A stretch of 64,000 nucleotides of DNA from Bacteroides salyersiae WAL 10018 = DSM 18765 = JCM 12988 (GTDB taxonomy: Bacteria; Bacteroidota; Bacteroidia; Bacteroidales; Bacteroidaceae). The DNA is taken from contig NZ_KB905469.1 of the NCBI RefSeq assembly GCF_000381365.1, forward strand, positions 1-64,000, in the 5' to 3' direction. The position numbers and the translations under genes were made by a program. Below, in pieces: positions 44,337 through 53,590 of this stretch. The notes under the pieces are model-generated. The model ran no database searches and was not told the DNA's origin. It was given only the letters and a program-made list of their open reading frames with translations. Each line of letters starts with the position of its first letter. The stretch's first letter is position 1.

Positions 44337-45455
44337 ATGAAAAACAGTTTTTTAATAGGTATAATTATAATAAGTTTCTTCTCGTGTAAAACACCGATGA
44401 AGAATAAAATGCCAACTGACCCACAAGCGACTCATGAGACTGTCGCATTGTATAACCGTTTATTTAATCTGGCAGAAAAAGGCATTATGCTGGGACATCA
44501 GGATGATCCGTTGTACGGGCATGGCTGGTATGGAGAACAGGATCGTTCTGATGTCAAAGGCATGATTGGAGACTATCCCGCCATATTCGGTTTCGAACTG
44601 GGACATATCGAATTAGATTCTGAATATAGTTTGGATTCTGTATACTTTAGCCAGATAAAAAAGCACGTAAAAGAACATCATGCACGAGGAGGTATTTCCT
44701 CCTTTAGCTGGCATGCCGATAATATAGCAACAGGAAATTCTACTTGGGATTGCGCACAAGACACAGTTGTACGCTCTATCCTGCCCGGAGGTAGTTTACA
44801 TAAAGAATATCTGGTATGGTTGGAGCGTTTAGCTAATTTCTTTCTGGATTTGAAAGATGAGAATGGAACGTATATCCCTGTTATTTTTCGGATGTATCAC
44901 GAGCATACAGGAGACTGGTTTTGGTGGAGTAGCCAACAATCTACTCCCGAAGAATATAAACAGCTGTGGATAATGACATGCGATTATTTACAAAAAACGA
45001 AACAAGTACATCATCTACTTTATGCTTATTCTTCTTCCAACGTTCAGAGTGAAGAACATTATCTGGAACGATATCCGGGTGATCAGTACGTCGATATTCT
45101 GGGATTCGACCATTACTTGAAAGGACGGGAACAAAAAAATGTCGAACAATACAAAATCGATTTTGAAAGAAATATCAAAATAGTAACAAAATGCGCAGAA
45201 CAGTCCGGCAAACTGCCGGTAATTGGCGAAACCGGGGAAGAATCGATATGGGATCCTACCTATTTCACCAATGTAGTTTATCCGATAATAAACAAATATA
45301 AACTCGGATGGATTTTATTTTGGCGTAACGCTTGGGAACCCGACAAACCTAATCATTACTACCTACCCTATCCGGGACACTCTTCAGAATCTGATTTCAA
45401 ACAATTTGTCGATCAGCCTTTAATCCTCACAAATAAAGATGTATACCAACAATAG
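44337..45455 (+). CDS. Beta-mannanase / mannobiohydrolase, GH26 lipoprotein
   Basis: A 372-residue enzyme hydrolysing beta-1,4-mannosidic bonds, anchored as lipoprotein (lipobox FFSC, Cys17). The TIM barrel starts with IMLGHQDDPLYGHGWYGE. The acid/base Glu189 lies in FRMYHEHTGDWFWW and the nucleophile Glu298 in PVIGETGEES. The compact single-domain form matches the Bacteroides mannobiohydrolase ManA type. It probably supplies Man-Man or Man-Glc disaccharides for the GH130 enzyme after epimerisation. The next gene starts 46 bases on. Confidence 0.92.
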   Translation: MKNSFLIGIIIISFFSCKTPMKNKMPTDPQATHETVALYNRLFNLAEKGIMLGHQDDPLYGHGWYGEQDRSDVKGMIGDYPAIFGFELGHIELDSEYSLDSVYFSQIKKHVKEHHARGGISSFSWHADNIATGNSTWDCAQDTVVRSILPGGSLHKEYLVWLERLANFFLDLKDENGTYIPVIFRMYHEHTGDWFWWSSQQSTPEEYKQLWIMTCDYLQKTKQVHHLLYAYSSSNVQSEEHYLERYPGDQYVDILGFDHYLKGREQKNVEQYKIDFERNIKIVTKCAEQSGKLPVIGETGEESIWDPTYFTNVVYPIINKYKLGWILFWRNAWEPDKPNHYYLPYPGHSSESDFKQFVDQPLILTNKDVYQQ

Positions 45456-45501
45456 AATTTTATTACAAACCAATATGTTTAATCTTGAAAAAGTTGAAAT
45501 T

Positions 45502-46911
45502 ATGAAAAAAGTATTCTACAAAAGTTTGATTCTGGCATTTTCTGCCACAATGTTATCAGCAAATGTAAATGCCCAGTTCGCAGGTGGTACGGGAACAGAA
45601 AGCGACCCGTATATTATCCAAACAGCAGAGCAATTAAATGAAGTACGTAATTATTTGGACGGAAACAATTTCCGACTGGACAATGACATTGATTTAACCA
45701 GTTACCTCGCTGCCAACTCAGCAGAAAACGGTTGGTTACCCATTGGAAGTGATCCGGAAGGTATAACAGGATCGTTTGATGGTAACGGACATGTCATATC
45801 CGGATTTTACATTAACCGTCCCGAAACTTCGAATGTCGGATTATTCGGTTTTATTAAATCAAGCGGAATATTTAGTGTAAAAAAATTAGGGCTTATTATT
45901 GCCGATGGCAAAGAAGTAAAAGGATTGGATAATGTAGGCGGAATAATCGGTCAAGTTCCCTACACCGGACAAACTATCAAAATTACAGAATGCTTTGTAA
46001 TTGGCAATATCACCGCCGAAGGTAATGGTGCCGTTACCGGTACAGCCACAGGAACCGCCGGTTCTATAATAGCTATGACGTCTGCATTAGGGCGCGTTGA
46101 GTTGCTAAATTGTTATGCTGCAGGAAAAGTTTATGGTTTTTGTAAAGCCGGCGGTTTGGTAGGACAAGGATACCGTGGTATCAAAATCGAATCTTCCTAC
46201 TCTACCTGTGAAGTAGAAGCCGGTACAAACAAATCTCAGTCAAAAGCCGGTGGTCTTATCGGAGAATGCGGTTTTCCCAATGGCAATGCAATCCGCCACG
46301 ATGTGATTTATTCCATCGCATTGAACCCATCCGTAAAAGCGCCCAATTCTCCGGATTTACACATTGGACGTTTAGTTGGATTTGAAAAGCCGGACAACAC
46401 AGGTAAGTACAATTATGAAGTATCTTACGCTTGGGCTGATATGCTGGTAAACGACGCAGCTGTTACAGACGGACAGGAAACCAATAAAAACGGATTAAAC
46501 CAATCTTCAAATGATGTCATACAAGAAACAATTTATTTTGGAGACAACAACAACGACTATTTATTCTGGGATCCAGCTATCTGGTCCATGGGAAACGGTA
46601 AATATCAACTACCCATTCTAAAAGCTTTTGCAGCGGACAAGCAGCCTGATACCAAAGTAGCTCACTTACCGGAAAGAACCAGTACGGGCATAACAATGTC
46701 ATCTTCTGAAAAATTATCAGTTTATCCAACTCTAACAAAAGATAAGATTACAATAACAAATAAAGCAGATAATGCCAAAGTTTCAATATACGATCAAGTT
46801 GGCAAGTTGGTAATGACAAGTTTTGATTCGGAAATCAGTATAGCCACCTTAAATTCCGGCATATATTTACTGAACGTCCAAGGAACTGTAGTAAAAATTG
46901 TAAAAGAATAG
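45502..46911 (+). CDS. GLUG-repeat surface protein with T9SS-like C-terminal domain
   Basis: A 469-residue secreted protein of unknown activity. The ATG at 45502 gives a proper signal peptide (MKKVFYKSLILAFSATMLSANVNAQ); the frame from 45439 only extends it. The body has FAGGTGTESDPYIIQTAEQLNEVRNYL followed by GLUG-type repeats (DNVGGIIGQV, CKAGGLVGQGYRG, SKAGGLIGECG), a solenoid seen in adhesins and PUL proteins. The last 75 residues (LSVYPTLTKDKITITN.. KVSIYDQVGKLV.. LNSGIYLLNVQG) are a type IX secretion (Por) sorting domain. It resembles the N-terminus of the beta-helix protein at 56338. Confidence 0.8.
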   Translation: MKKVFYKSLILAFSATMLSANVNAQFAGGTGTESDPYIIQTAEQLNEVRNYLDGNNFRLDNDIDLTSYLAANSAENGWLPIGSDPEGITGSFDGNGHVISGFYINRPETSNVGLFGFIKSSGIFSVKKLGLIIADGKEVKGLDNVGGIIGQVPYTGQTIKITECFVIGNITAEGNGAVTGTATGTAGSIIAMTSALGRVELLNCYAAGKVYGFCKAGGLVGQGYRGIKIESSYSTCEVEAGTNKSQSKAGGLIGECGFPNGNAIRHDVIYSIALNPSVKAPNSPDLHIGRLVGFEKPDNTGKYNYEVSYAWADMLVNDAAVTDGQETNKNGLNQSSNDVIQETIYFGDNNNDYLFWDPAIWSMGNGKYQLPILKAFAADKQPDTKVAHLPERTSTGITMSSSEKLSVYPTLTKDKITITNKADNAKVSIYDQVGKLVMTSFDSEISIATLNSGIYLLNVQGTVVKIVKE

Positions 46912-46936
46912 GCTTCTATATCTTTTAAATAAGAGT

Positions 46937-47013
46937 GAAGAACTAACAATAAAGACTAAGTAATAACAGACAAAAAATTTATCCGTCAAAAACACTTTTA
47001 TTGTTAGTTCTTC
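46937..47013 (+). terminator. 17-bp inverted repeat before susC
   Basis: Perfect arms GAAGAACTAACAATAAA (46937-46953) and TTTATTGTTAGTTCTTC (46997-47013) with a 43-base loop, followed by TTTT. It lies between the GLUG gene and the SusC gene, so it terminates or attenuates transcription into susC. Confidence 0.75.
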
Positions 47014-47048
47014 TTTTGAAGAGAAACTATATTAATTTTAAGAATAAC

Positions 47049-50000
47049 ATGACTAAAAATGTAAAAGCAAAAGTTTCTGACACCATGAAAAGCAGAAGAC
47101 AGATTGCCGCACTAATAACCTTATTAATGCTGATAACTGTATCATCTGTATTTGCTCAAGGGACAAAGAAACTCACAGGAATAGTAAGTGACCTGTCCGG
47201 TGAGCCATTGATAGGAGTGAGTATTGTTGTTAAAGGAACTACCATCGGCACAGTAACCGATCTTAATGGGGGGTACTCATTAAACATACCCGATGAAAAT
47301 AAAAAAGCCACTTTAATCTTCACTTATGTCGGTTATCTGAAGCAAGAGATATCTGTAAACAATAAACATACATTAAATGTCATCATGAAAGAAGACGACA
47401 AATTACTTGATGAAGTGGTAGTCGTTGGTTATGGTGTACAGAAACGAGTGAACATGACAGGCTCTGTAGCTTCAGTAAAAAGTGAAAAAATGACAACTAT
47501 GCCTGTTGCCAATGTTTCCAATGCATTGGGTGGCCGGGTTTCGGGATTAGTCACGCAACAAGCTACCGGTGAACCCGGTAATGACGCCTCGACATTATAT
47601 CTCCGAGGAAATAAAAACCCTCTTGTTTTGGTCGATGGTATTGAAAGTGAATACAATATGATCAATATGGAAGAGGTTGAATCCGTAACTTTACTAAAAG
47701 ACGCATCGGCAGTGGCCCCTTATGGTTTAAAAGGAGCTAATGGCGTTGTCTTAATTACAACAAAACGTGGAGGTAACACACAAGGAAAGATTTCTTTCAA
47801 TTATAATGGTGAATTCGGTTGGCAGAAACCGACCAATACACCTGAATTTATGAGTGCAGCTGAAGGACTACGCCTGAAAAAACAAGCGTATGAAATGGAT
47901 GGCATGAAAGATGAAGCAAATGCAATTACCGATGAAATACTTGCTGCACATGAACAAGGAACAGATGCTTATCCCAATACTAATTGGGTGAAAAACTATA
48001 TGAATACTTCTACCAGCCAAAAACACAATATAGTACTTAAGGGTGGTAATGATCTGATTAAAGCTTACGTAGCTTTGGGATACATGAAGCAGGGCAGCAT
48101 GTTTAGTGACGACCAGTATTACCGTCGTTACAATGTACGTGCCAATCTTGACCTAAAGCCCACTAAAACAACAACCGTTTCAGCCGATTTAGGCCTTGTA
48201 TATGATCGTAAAAGGACAAACTCTTCTTCTGCAGAAGCGGCTATGCTAAATATCTACCGGGCAAAAGCAACTGAGGCTGACGTATACAGTAACGGATTAC
48301 CTGCCTTTCAATCGTCTATCGGTGGTAGTATGTACCAAACAATATATGGTGGTGGAGAGAAACGCAATGAAAACAACTATCAGAATTTGAGTTTGTCGGT
48401 CAATCAGGAGCTACCTTTCATCAAAGGATTGTCAGTAAAAGGCTTGTTCAATATGAATCGCAAAGATACATATTCCAAAAACTGGGGCCATCCTTATGAA
48501 TATTACGTATATGATGCCGCCAATAACAAGTATAATAAATCAGAATTACAATCCGATGCAGATCTATCCCAATCTACTAAAGTAAATGCTTATTATACAG
48601 TGCAGGGTTATCTGAATTATGCCAATTCCTTTGGCAATCATAATATCTCCGGTTTATTTGTTTACGAACGCCGGTGGGGAGGACGCAAAATAGATTATAG
48701 TGCTCGACGGACACAATTCGATGTCTCAATACCCGAATTGGATATGGGATCGAAAAATAATCAATACAACTCCGGTACCTCTTCAGCCGAAGCTCAAGAC
48801 GGTTTTGTATTCCGTGTCAATTATGATTATGCACAAAAATATCTGATCGAGTTAGCCGGACGCTATGACCGTACCTATCAATATGCTCCTGATCGTCGTG
48901 CTGCATTTTTCCCTTCGGTATCATTGGGATGGCGCATTTCAGAAGAGGCATTTTTGAAAGACATTCACATTATCGATAATTTGAAAGTCCGCGCCTCTTA
49001 TGGTAAATCCGGAAATCCGGTAGGAAACCCATTCCAATGGAGCCCTACCTATACGGTAGGTAACGGATATGTATGGGGAACAGGCTCCCAATCTACGGTC
49101 TCCGGCTTATACGAAAGTGCAGAAGCAAATCCTTTTCTGACGTGGGAAACCGTCTTAAAAGCCAACATAGGATTTGATCTTTCCATGTGGAACGGGTTAT
49201 TGGGAGTAGAATTCGATGTATACCGTGATTTAAGACGAGATAAAATCATCATTCCGACCGACGATTTTCCAACAGAATATGGTATTAAGCCTTCGCAATA
49301 CAATGCAGGAAAGGAAGAACGTTATGGTGTAGACCTCACCGTCTCCAACCATACGAAGATCAATCGGGATTTCTCAATAGACAATTCATTTGTATTCGGA
49401 TTCTCCCGCGATAAGCAAATAGATATCGCCGAGTCAATGGGTACTTATAGTATTCCACGTTTCCGCAGAACCGGTAAATCCGCATCACAGTTAAGAGGAT
49501 ATATTGCCGAAGGATTGTTTGCCAACCAAGAAGAAATTGACAATTGGGCTTACCAAAGCGCTTCAACCCGCCCTGGTGACATCAAATATCGTGACATCAA
49601 CGGTGACGGTAAAATTGACAATGAAGACGAAACAATTATCGGTCGTACCCGTGTACCGGAAATCATGTACGGATATACATTCAGTGCAAAATATAAAGGC
49701 TTTGACTTCAGCCTGTTTTTACAAGGAACCGGACATTCCGATTTCTATATCGGACAAGACGCAAGCGGTGCTTCTGACCGTGGAGTACGTTTCCCATTCA
49801 AAAATGATAAACCCCGGAAAGACCATATTCATTCATGGACAACAGACAATCCCGATCCGAACGCCAAATACCCACGTTTATCCACTATTGAAGGAATGAA
49901 TTATGTGTCCTCTTCCTTCTGGGTGGTAAATACAGCATATTTAAAACTAAAATCTCTGGAGATAGGATATAACTTCGAGCAACGTCTATTAAAGAAACTC

Positions 50001-50150
50001 CATGTAGATAATCTGAGAGTATACCTAAACTTTTACAACTTGTGGACTATTTACTCTGATATGCCGAAAGATTTCGACGTAGAAAATCAAAATTACAATG
50101 CATATCCACAGCAATTTGTAACCTCTTTGGGGGTTAATATTACATTCTAA
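47049..50150 (+). CDS. SusC-type TonB-dependent transporter
   Basis: A 1033-residue outer-membrane importer for oligosaccharides. The ATG at 47049 is chosen over the upstream TTG (47001); a further ATG at 47085 begins a compact signal peptide (MKSRRQIAALITLLMLITVSSVFAQ). The mature protein has a CarboxypepD-like domain (LTGIVSDLSGEPLIGVSIVVKG), the DEVVVVGYGVQKRVNMTGSV TonB-box/plug start, the plug (LVLVDGIESEYNMINMEEVESVTLLKDASA) and a 22-strand barrel ending in TSLGVNITF. It pairs with the SusD-like lipoprotein downstream, whose ATG shares the last base of this gene's stop. Confidence 0.95.
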   Translation: MTKNVKAKVSDTMKSRRQIAALITLLMLITVSSVFAQGTKKLTGIVSDLSGEPLIGVSIVVKGTTIGTVTDLNGGYSLNIPDENKKATLIFTYVGYLKQEISVNNKHTLNVIMKEDDKLLDEVVVVGYGVQKRVNMTGSVASVKSEKMTTMPVANVSNALGGRVSGLVTQQATGEPGNDASTLYLRGNKNPLVLVDGIESEYNMINMEEVESVTLLKDASAVAPYGLKGANGVVLITTKRGGNTQGKISFNYNGEFGWQKPTNTPEFMSAAEGLRLKKQAYEMDGMKDEANAITDEILAAHEQGTDAYPNTNWVKNYMNTSTSQKHNIVLKGGNDLIKAYVALGYMKQGSMFSDDQYYRRYNVRANLDLKPTKTTTVSADLGLVYDRKRTNSSSAEAAMLNIYRAKATEADVYSNGLPAFQSSIGGSMYQTIYGGGEKRNENNYQNLSLSVNQELPFIKGLSVKGLFNMNRKDTYSKNWGHPYEYYVYDAANNKYNKSELQSDADLSQSTKVNAYYTVQGYLNYANSFGNHNISGLFVYERRWGGRKIDYSARRTQFDVSIPELDMGSKNNQYNSGTSSAEAQDGFVFRVNYDYAQKYLIELAGRYDRTYQYAPDRRAAFFPSVSLGWRISEEAFLKDIHIIDNLKVRASYGKSGNPVGNPFQWSPTYTVGNGYVWGTGSQSTVSGLYESAEANPFLTWETVLKANIGFDLSMWNGLLGVEFDVYRDLRRDKIIIPTDDFPTEYGIKPSQYNAGKEERYGVDLTVSNHTKINRDFSIDNSFVFGFSRDKQIDIAESMGTYSIPRFRRTGKSASQLRGYIAEGLFANQEEIDNWAYQSASTRPGDIKYRDINGDGKIDNEDETIIGRTRVPEIMYGYTFSAKYKGFDFSLFLQGTGHSDFYIGQDASGASDRGVRFPFKNDKPRKDHIHSWTTDNPDPNAKYPRLSTIEGMNYVSSSFWVVNTAYLKLKSLEIGYNFEQRLLKKLHVDNLRVYLNFYNLWTIYSDMPKDFDVENQNYNAYPQQFVTSLGVNITF

Positions 50151-51970
50151 TGAAAGCAATCATGAAAAAAATAATGATATTTATTACTGCCGGGATAATA
50201 GCGTTCTTCAGTTCATGTACCGACTTTATGGACATAGAATCCAGAACATCTATTACCGATGAAGCCGTTTGGTCAAGCAAATCAGCTACCGGCCTATACG
50301 TAAACGAAACCTACAACAAAACATTAGATGGTCCTTTATACTGTATGACTAAAGGGATCAGAGACTGGTATTCGTTCGATCACGCTTGGACAGACGATAT
50401 GGGAATCTCAGGATTTATCTCCCTATCGGAATTCAGTTTCACAGCAGCAACACTGCCCGAACCTTTTAAAAGCAGATGGGATGCTTTATATGAAAACATC
50501 CGCAGGACAAATCTCGGATTGGAAAAAATAAAAGTTTCTGAAGTCCTGACTGAAGCCGAAAAAGAACGTTTCATGGGAGATATGTATTTCCTACGTGCTA
50601 TCAATTATTTAGAACTCTGGCGTTTTTGGGGTGGTGTACCACTGATAAAAAAGACACTGAATAAAGACGTAGACGATATTTACTATTCGAGGAGTTCGTC
50701 CAAAGAAACTTTAGAATTCATTATCGAAGACCTTAAGGAAGCAGCAAATCGTTTGCCTAAACGTTCGGAACTTCCGGCCGAGGAGTATGGTAGGGCAACC
50801 AAAGGGGCAGCTATCGGTTTCCAAGCCGTTGCTTATCTCCATGCAGCCGGTGTTATTGACGCTAAATATTATGAAGATGCAGCAAATACCGCCGACATAT
50901 TAATAACCGGTGAACTGAAAGGAGAGTATCGTTTGTTTCGCGAAAACGATGGAGATCCTAATGAAAAATCTACAACCAAAAAGCTAAGTAAGAAAGCAGA
51001 GAATTTTGCCAATCTTTTTTTAGAAGAATACGAAGGTAACGAAGAAGTTATTTTTGATGTACAATACAAAAACCCTGATCGCCATCAACAAGGATATCAA
51101 ACTATTGCAGCTCCAGGTTATCCGGGTATCGGCAGTGATTACGGCTGGGGATGTTCCAATCCTTCACAAATGCTGGTCGATGCTTTCGAAATGCAAAACG
51201 GAACACCTTTCGACTGGAATAATCCCGAACAAGCAGCACATCCATATGAGAATCGGGATGCCCGATTCTATGCCTCCATTTTATACGATGGAGTAGTATG
51301 GAAAGATTCGACACTCTCATTCAGCGTCAACCGTTATATATGGGATGAGAACGACCGGAGAAAATGGAAAAATATAACAGACAATCTACCCAATGGAATG
51401 TACTGTTCGAAAGTAGAATCCACCAAAACCGGTTATTTCATCCGTAAACATCAAAACGAAACTGTCAGTTGTGGTACCAAGAACAGGTACATGAACATGG
51501 ATGGAGAGGGAGGCAATTTAATAGTGCTACGTTATGCCGAAATATTATTGACTTATGCTGAAGCTAAAAATGAAGTATCAGGCCCTGATCAGTCAATATA
51601 TGATGCTATTAATGCAGTGCGCCGTCGCGCCGGACAACCGGAAATTTCCGGATTGGGACAAGAAGATATGCGTAAACAGATCCGCAATGAACGACGTGTA
51701 GAACTGGCCTTTGAAAATAAAAGATATTTTGACATCATGCGTTGGAAAATTGGGGATAAAAGCCTGACAGGTCCTTTCTATAAAATGGAAATTACCTATC
51801 AAGAGCCGCCAGAAAAAGTACCGACCTCTGTTTCAACTCCACTCTACAACCCTCGTGCTATATATTTTGAAAGGATTTTCGACACACAGAAAAATTATCT
51901 GTTACCTATACCACAACATGCGATCAATCGTAATCCTAAATTGGTAGGACACCAGAATCCGGGATGGTAA
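50150..51970 (+). CDS. SusD-type surface glycan-binding lipoprotein
   Basis: A 606-residue SusD/RagB protein that caps the SusC barrel and binds the glycan. Its lipobox is AFFSSC (Cys23), followed by TDFMDIESR. Typical segments are the tetratricopeptide helices (RTNLGLEKIKVSEVLTEAEKERFMGDMYFLRAINYLELWRFWGGVPLI) and the C-terminal LRYAEILLTYAEAKNEV .. AINAVRRRAGQPEISGL .. IRNERRVELAFENKRYFDIMRW. It overlaps the SusC stop by one base; an ATG at 50162 is an equally good start. Full length. Confidence 0.95.
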   Translation: MKAIMKKIMIFITAGIIAFFSSCTDFMDIESRTSITDEAVWSSKSATGLYVNETYNKTLDGPLYCMTKGIRDWYSFDHAWTDDMGISGFISLSEFSFTAATLPEPFKSRWDALYENIRRTNLGLEKIKVSEVLTEAEKERFMGDMYFLRAINYLELWRFWGGVPLIKKTLNKDVDDIYYSRSSSKETLEFIIEDLKEAANRLPKRSELPAEEYGRATKGAAIGFQAVAYLHAAGVIDAKYYEDAANTADILITGELKGEYRLFRENDGDPNEKSTTKKLSKKAENFANLFLEEYEGNEEVIFDVQYKNPDRHQQGYQTIAAPGYPGIGSDYGWGCSNPSQMLVDAFEMQNGTPFDWNNPEQAAHPYENRDARFYASILYDGVVWKDSTLSFSVNRYIWDENDRRKWKNITDNLPNGMYCSKVESTKTGYFIRKHQNETVSCGTKNRYMNMDGEGGNLIVLRYAEILLTYAEAKNEVSGPDQSIYDAINAVRRRAGQPEISGLGQEDMRKQIRNERRVELAFENKRYFDIMRWKIGDKSLTGPFYKMEITYQEPPEKVPTSVSTPLYNPRAIYFERIFDTQKNYLLPIPQHAINRNPKLVGHQNPGW

Positions 51971-52001
51971 ATAGCTAATGAATAAACAAAAAGAAAAAGT
52001 T

Positions 52002-52391
52002 ATGAAAAAGTTGATATATATATTATTCACTTCCCTGTATGTGGCAGTGACAGCTTGCTCTAAAATCGACTATAAAATTAACGATGCTTATGAGACTGCT
52101 GCAATAACCGGTATCACCCTTTATGCTGTAAGCGATAAACCTGTTAATATCATTGAGTCTTTCGAAATAGACACAGAAAATGCATCGGTATATGCATTCG
52201 TACCCGAAGGAACCGATCTGACTCATTTGAGATTAGTATTAACCATATCTACCGGAGCTTCTCTCACTCCGGTAATAAATGGTTTTACTGACTTAAGTTC
52301 TCCCCAAAAGTATACGGTTACCTCACCAAACGGAATTGTCCAGAAAAGCTGGACGATCCATGTGGCCACATCGCCTCAAGATGGTCAATGA
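52002..52391 (+). CDS. Small surface lipoprotein (DUF5018-like beta-sandwich)
   Basis: A 129-residue lipoprotein from ATG 52002 (lipobox AVTAC; MKKLIYILFTSLYVAVTAC). The frame opens earlier at 51978, adding eight polar residues. The mature part is a short beta-sandwich (SFEIDTENASVYAFVPEGTDLTHLRLVLTISTGAS .. YTVTSPNGIVQKSWTIHV) like the repeat domains of DUF5018-type proteins encoded next to SusD. It may be a glycan-binding surface protein or SusE/F-position partner. Function not shown. Confidence 0.7.
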   Translation: MKKLIYILFTSLYVAVTACSKIDYKINDAYETAAITGITLYAVSDKPVNIIESFEIDTENASVYAFVPEGTDLTHLRLVLTISTGASLTPVINGFTDLSSPQKYTVTSPNGIVQKSWTIHVATSPQDGQ

Positions 52392-52435
52392 TGATATGCT
52401 AACATTTAACAAAATGATAAATAAATCACCATCCG

Positions 52436-53533
52436 ATGGATAAAGTTTTATATAAAAAAGTCTGTTTAGGAATTGTGCTTTTACTACTTTCCGGTGAATT
52501 CACAGCACAAACATTAAAATATGTCGATGCTCAAAAATTACTGATGGTTGGTAAAGCACAGCCTAACACGGAATATTATCATCGAATCGATACGGCTCTG
52601 TATAAAGATTTGTCTCCAAAGGTTAAATATCTCTCTACACTCTCATGTGGATTAGCTATCGGATTCAAGACGAATAGCCCGATTATTGCAGCTAACTGGG
52701 AAGTTAAACCGGACAAGCCCTCACAAAACTTATCGGACATTGCCCATAGCGGATTAGACTTATATATAAAACGAAATGGAAAATGGGAGTTTGCAGGTGT
52801 CGGTAAACCGACACCGCAAAACACCCGAAGCGAATATGTGATTGTGCAAGAAATGGATAATACAGAAAAAGAATGTTTGCTGTACCTACCTTTATTTAGT
52901 GAAATCAAATCATTAAGAATCGGTATAAAAGAAAGTGCAAATATATCGGCAATCGATTATCCATTTAAAAAGAAGATTCTGATTTACGGTTCAAGCATTG
53001 TACATGGTGCAGAAGCTTCACGTGCGGGAACAACCTATGTAGCAAAATTATCGCGCCGCACAGGTATTAATTTCATCAACTTGGGATTCAGCGGCAATGC
53101 CCGTATGGAGAACAGTATGGCCGACTGTTTAGCTGACATAGAAGCCGATGCCTATATATTAGATTGCGTTCCCAATGCAACTGCAAAACAGATTGCCGAA
53201 CGCACGGGTTATCTGGTCAGAACCATCAGAGCAAAACACGCGAAAGCTCCTATTATTGTCATGCAAAGCATTGCAATGGATATAGGAAACTTTAATTTGA
53301 AAATAAAAAACGATTTACGCATAAAAGACAAAACAATCCAACAACAAATAGAACAACTTCAACATGATGGCATCAAGAAACTTTATTTCATCAGAGGGGA
53401 AGATTTAATAGGCCATGACCATGAAGGAACCGGTGATGGAATACATCCCAATGATTTAGGCTTTCAGCGAATGGTCAACTTTTTGGAACCGGTATTAATG
53501 AATATATTACAAGAGAATGAATTGATATTTTAA
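52436..53533 (+). CDS. SGNH-family esterase
   Basis: A 365-residue exported hydrolase. A signal peptide (residues 1-25) is followed by a beta-sandwich domain up to about residue 175. The SGNH hydrolase domain has block I KILIYGSSIVHGAEAS with the nucleophile Ser, block II NLGFSGNARME, a block III-like LDCVPNAT, and block V HEGTGDGIHPNDLGFQRM with the catalytic Asp-x-x-His (DGIH). The two-domain layout is that of PUL acetyl esterases, so it probably removes acetyl groups from the glycan together with the CE7-type esterase at 55015. Confidence 0.85.
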   Translation: MDKVLYKKVCLGIVLLLLSGEFTAQTLKYVDAQKLLMVGKAQPNTEYYHRIDTALYKDLSPKVKYLSTLSCGLAIGFKTNSPIIAANWEVKPDKPSQNLSDIAHSGLDLYIKRNGKWEFAGVGKPTPQNTRSEYVIVQEMDNTEKECLLYLPLFSEIKSLRIGIKESANISAIDYPFKKKILIYGSSIVHGAEASRAGTTYVAKLSRRTGINFINLGFSGNARMENSMADCLADIEADAYILDCVPNATAKQIAERTGYLVRTIRAKHAKAPIIVMQSIAMDIGNFNLKIKNDLRIKDKTIQQQIEQLQHDGIKKLYFIRGEDLIGHDHEGTGDGIHPNDLGFQRMVNFLEPVLMNILQENELIF

Positions 53534-53590
53534 AAACATCAAAGTCGTCCTGACAGTATTAATCTTATATTATAAAAATAAAATCAGCTT

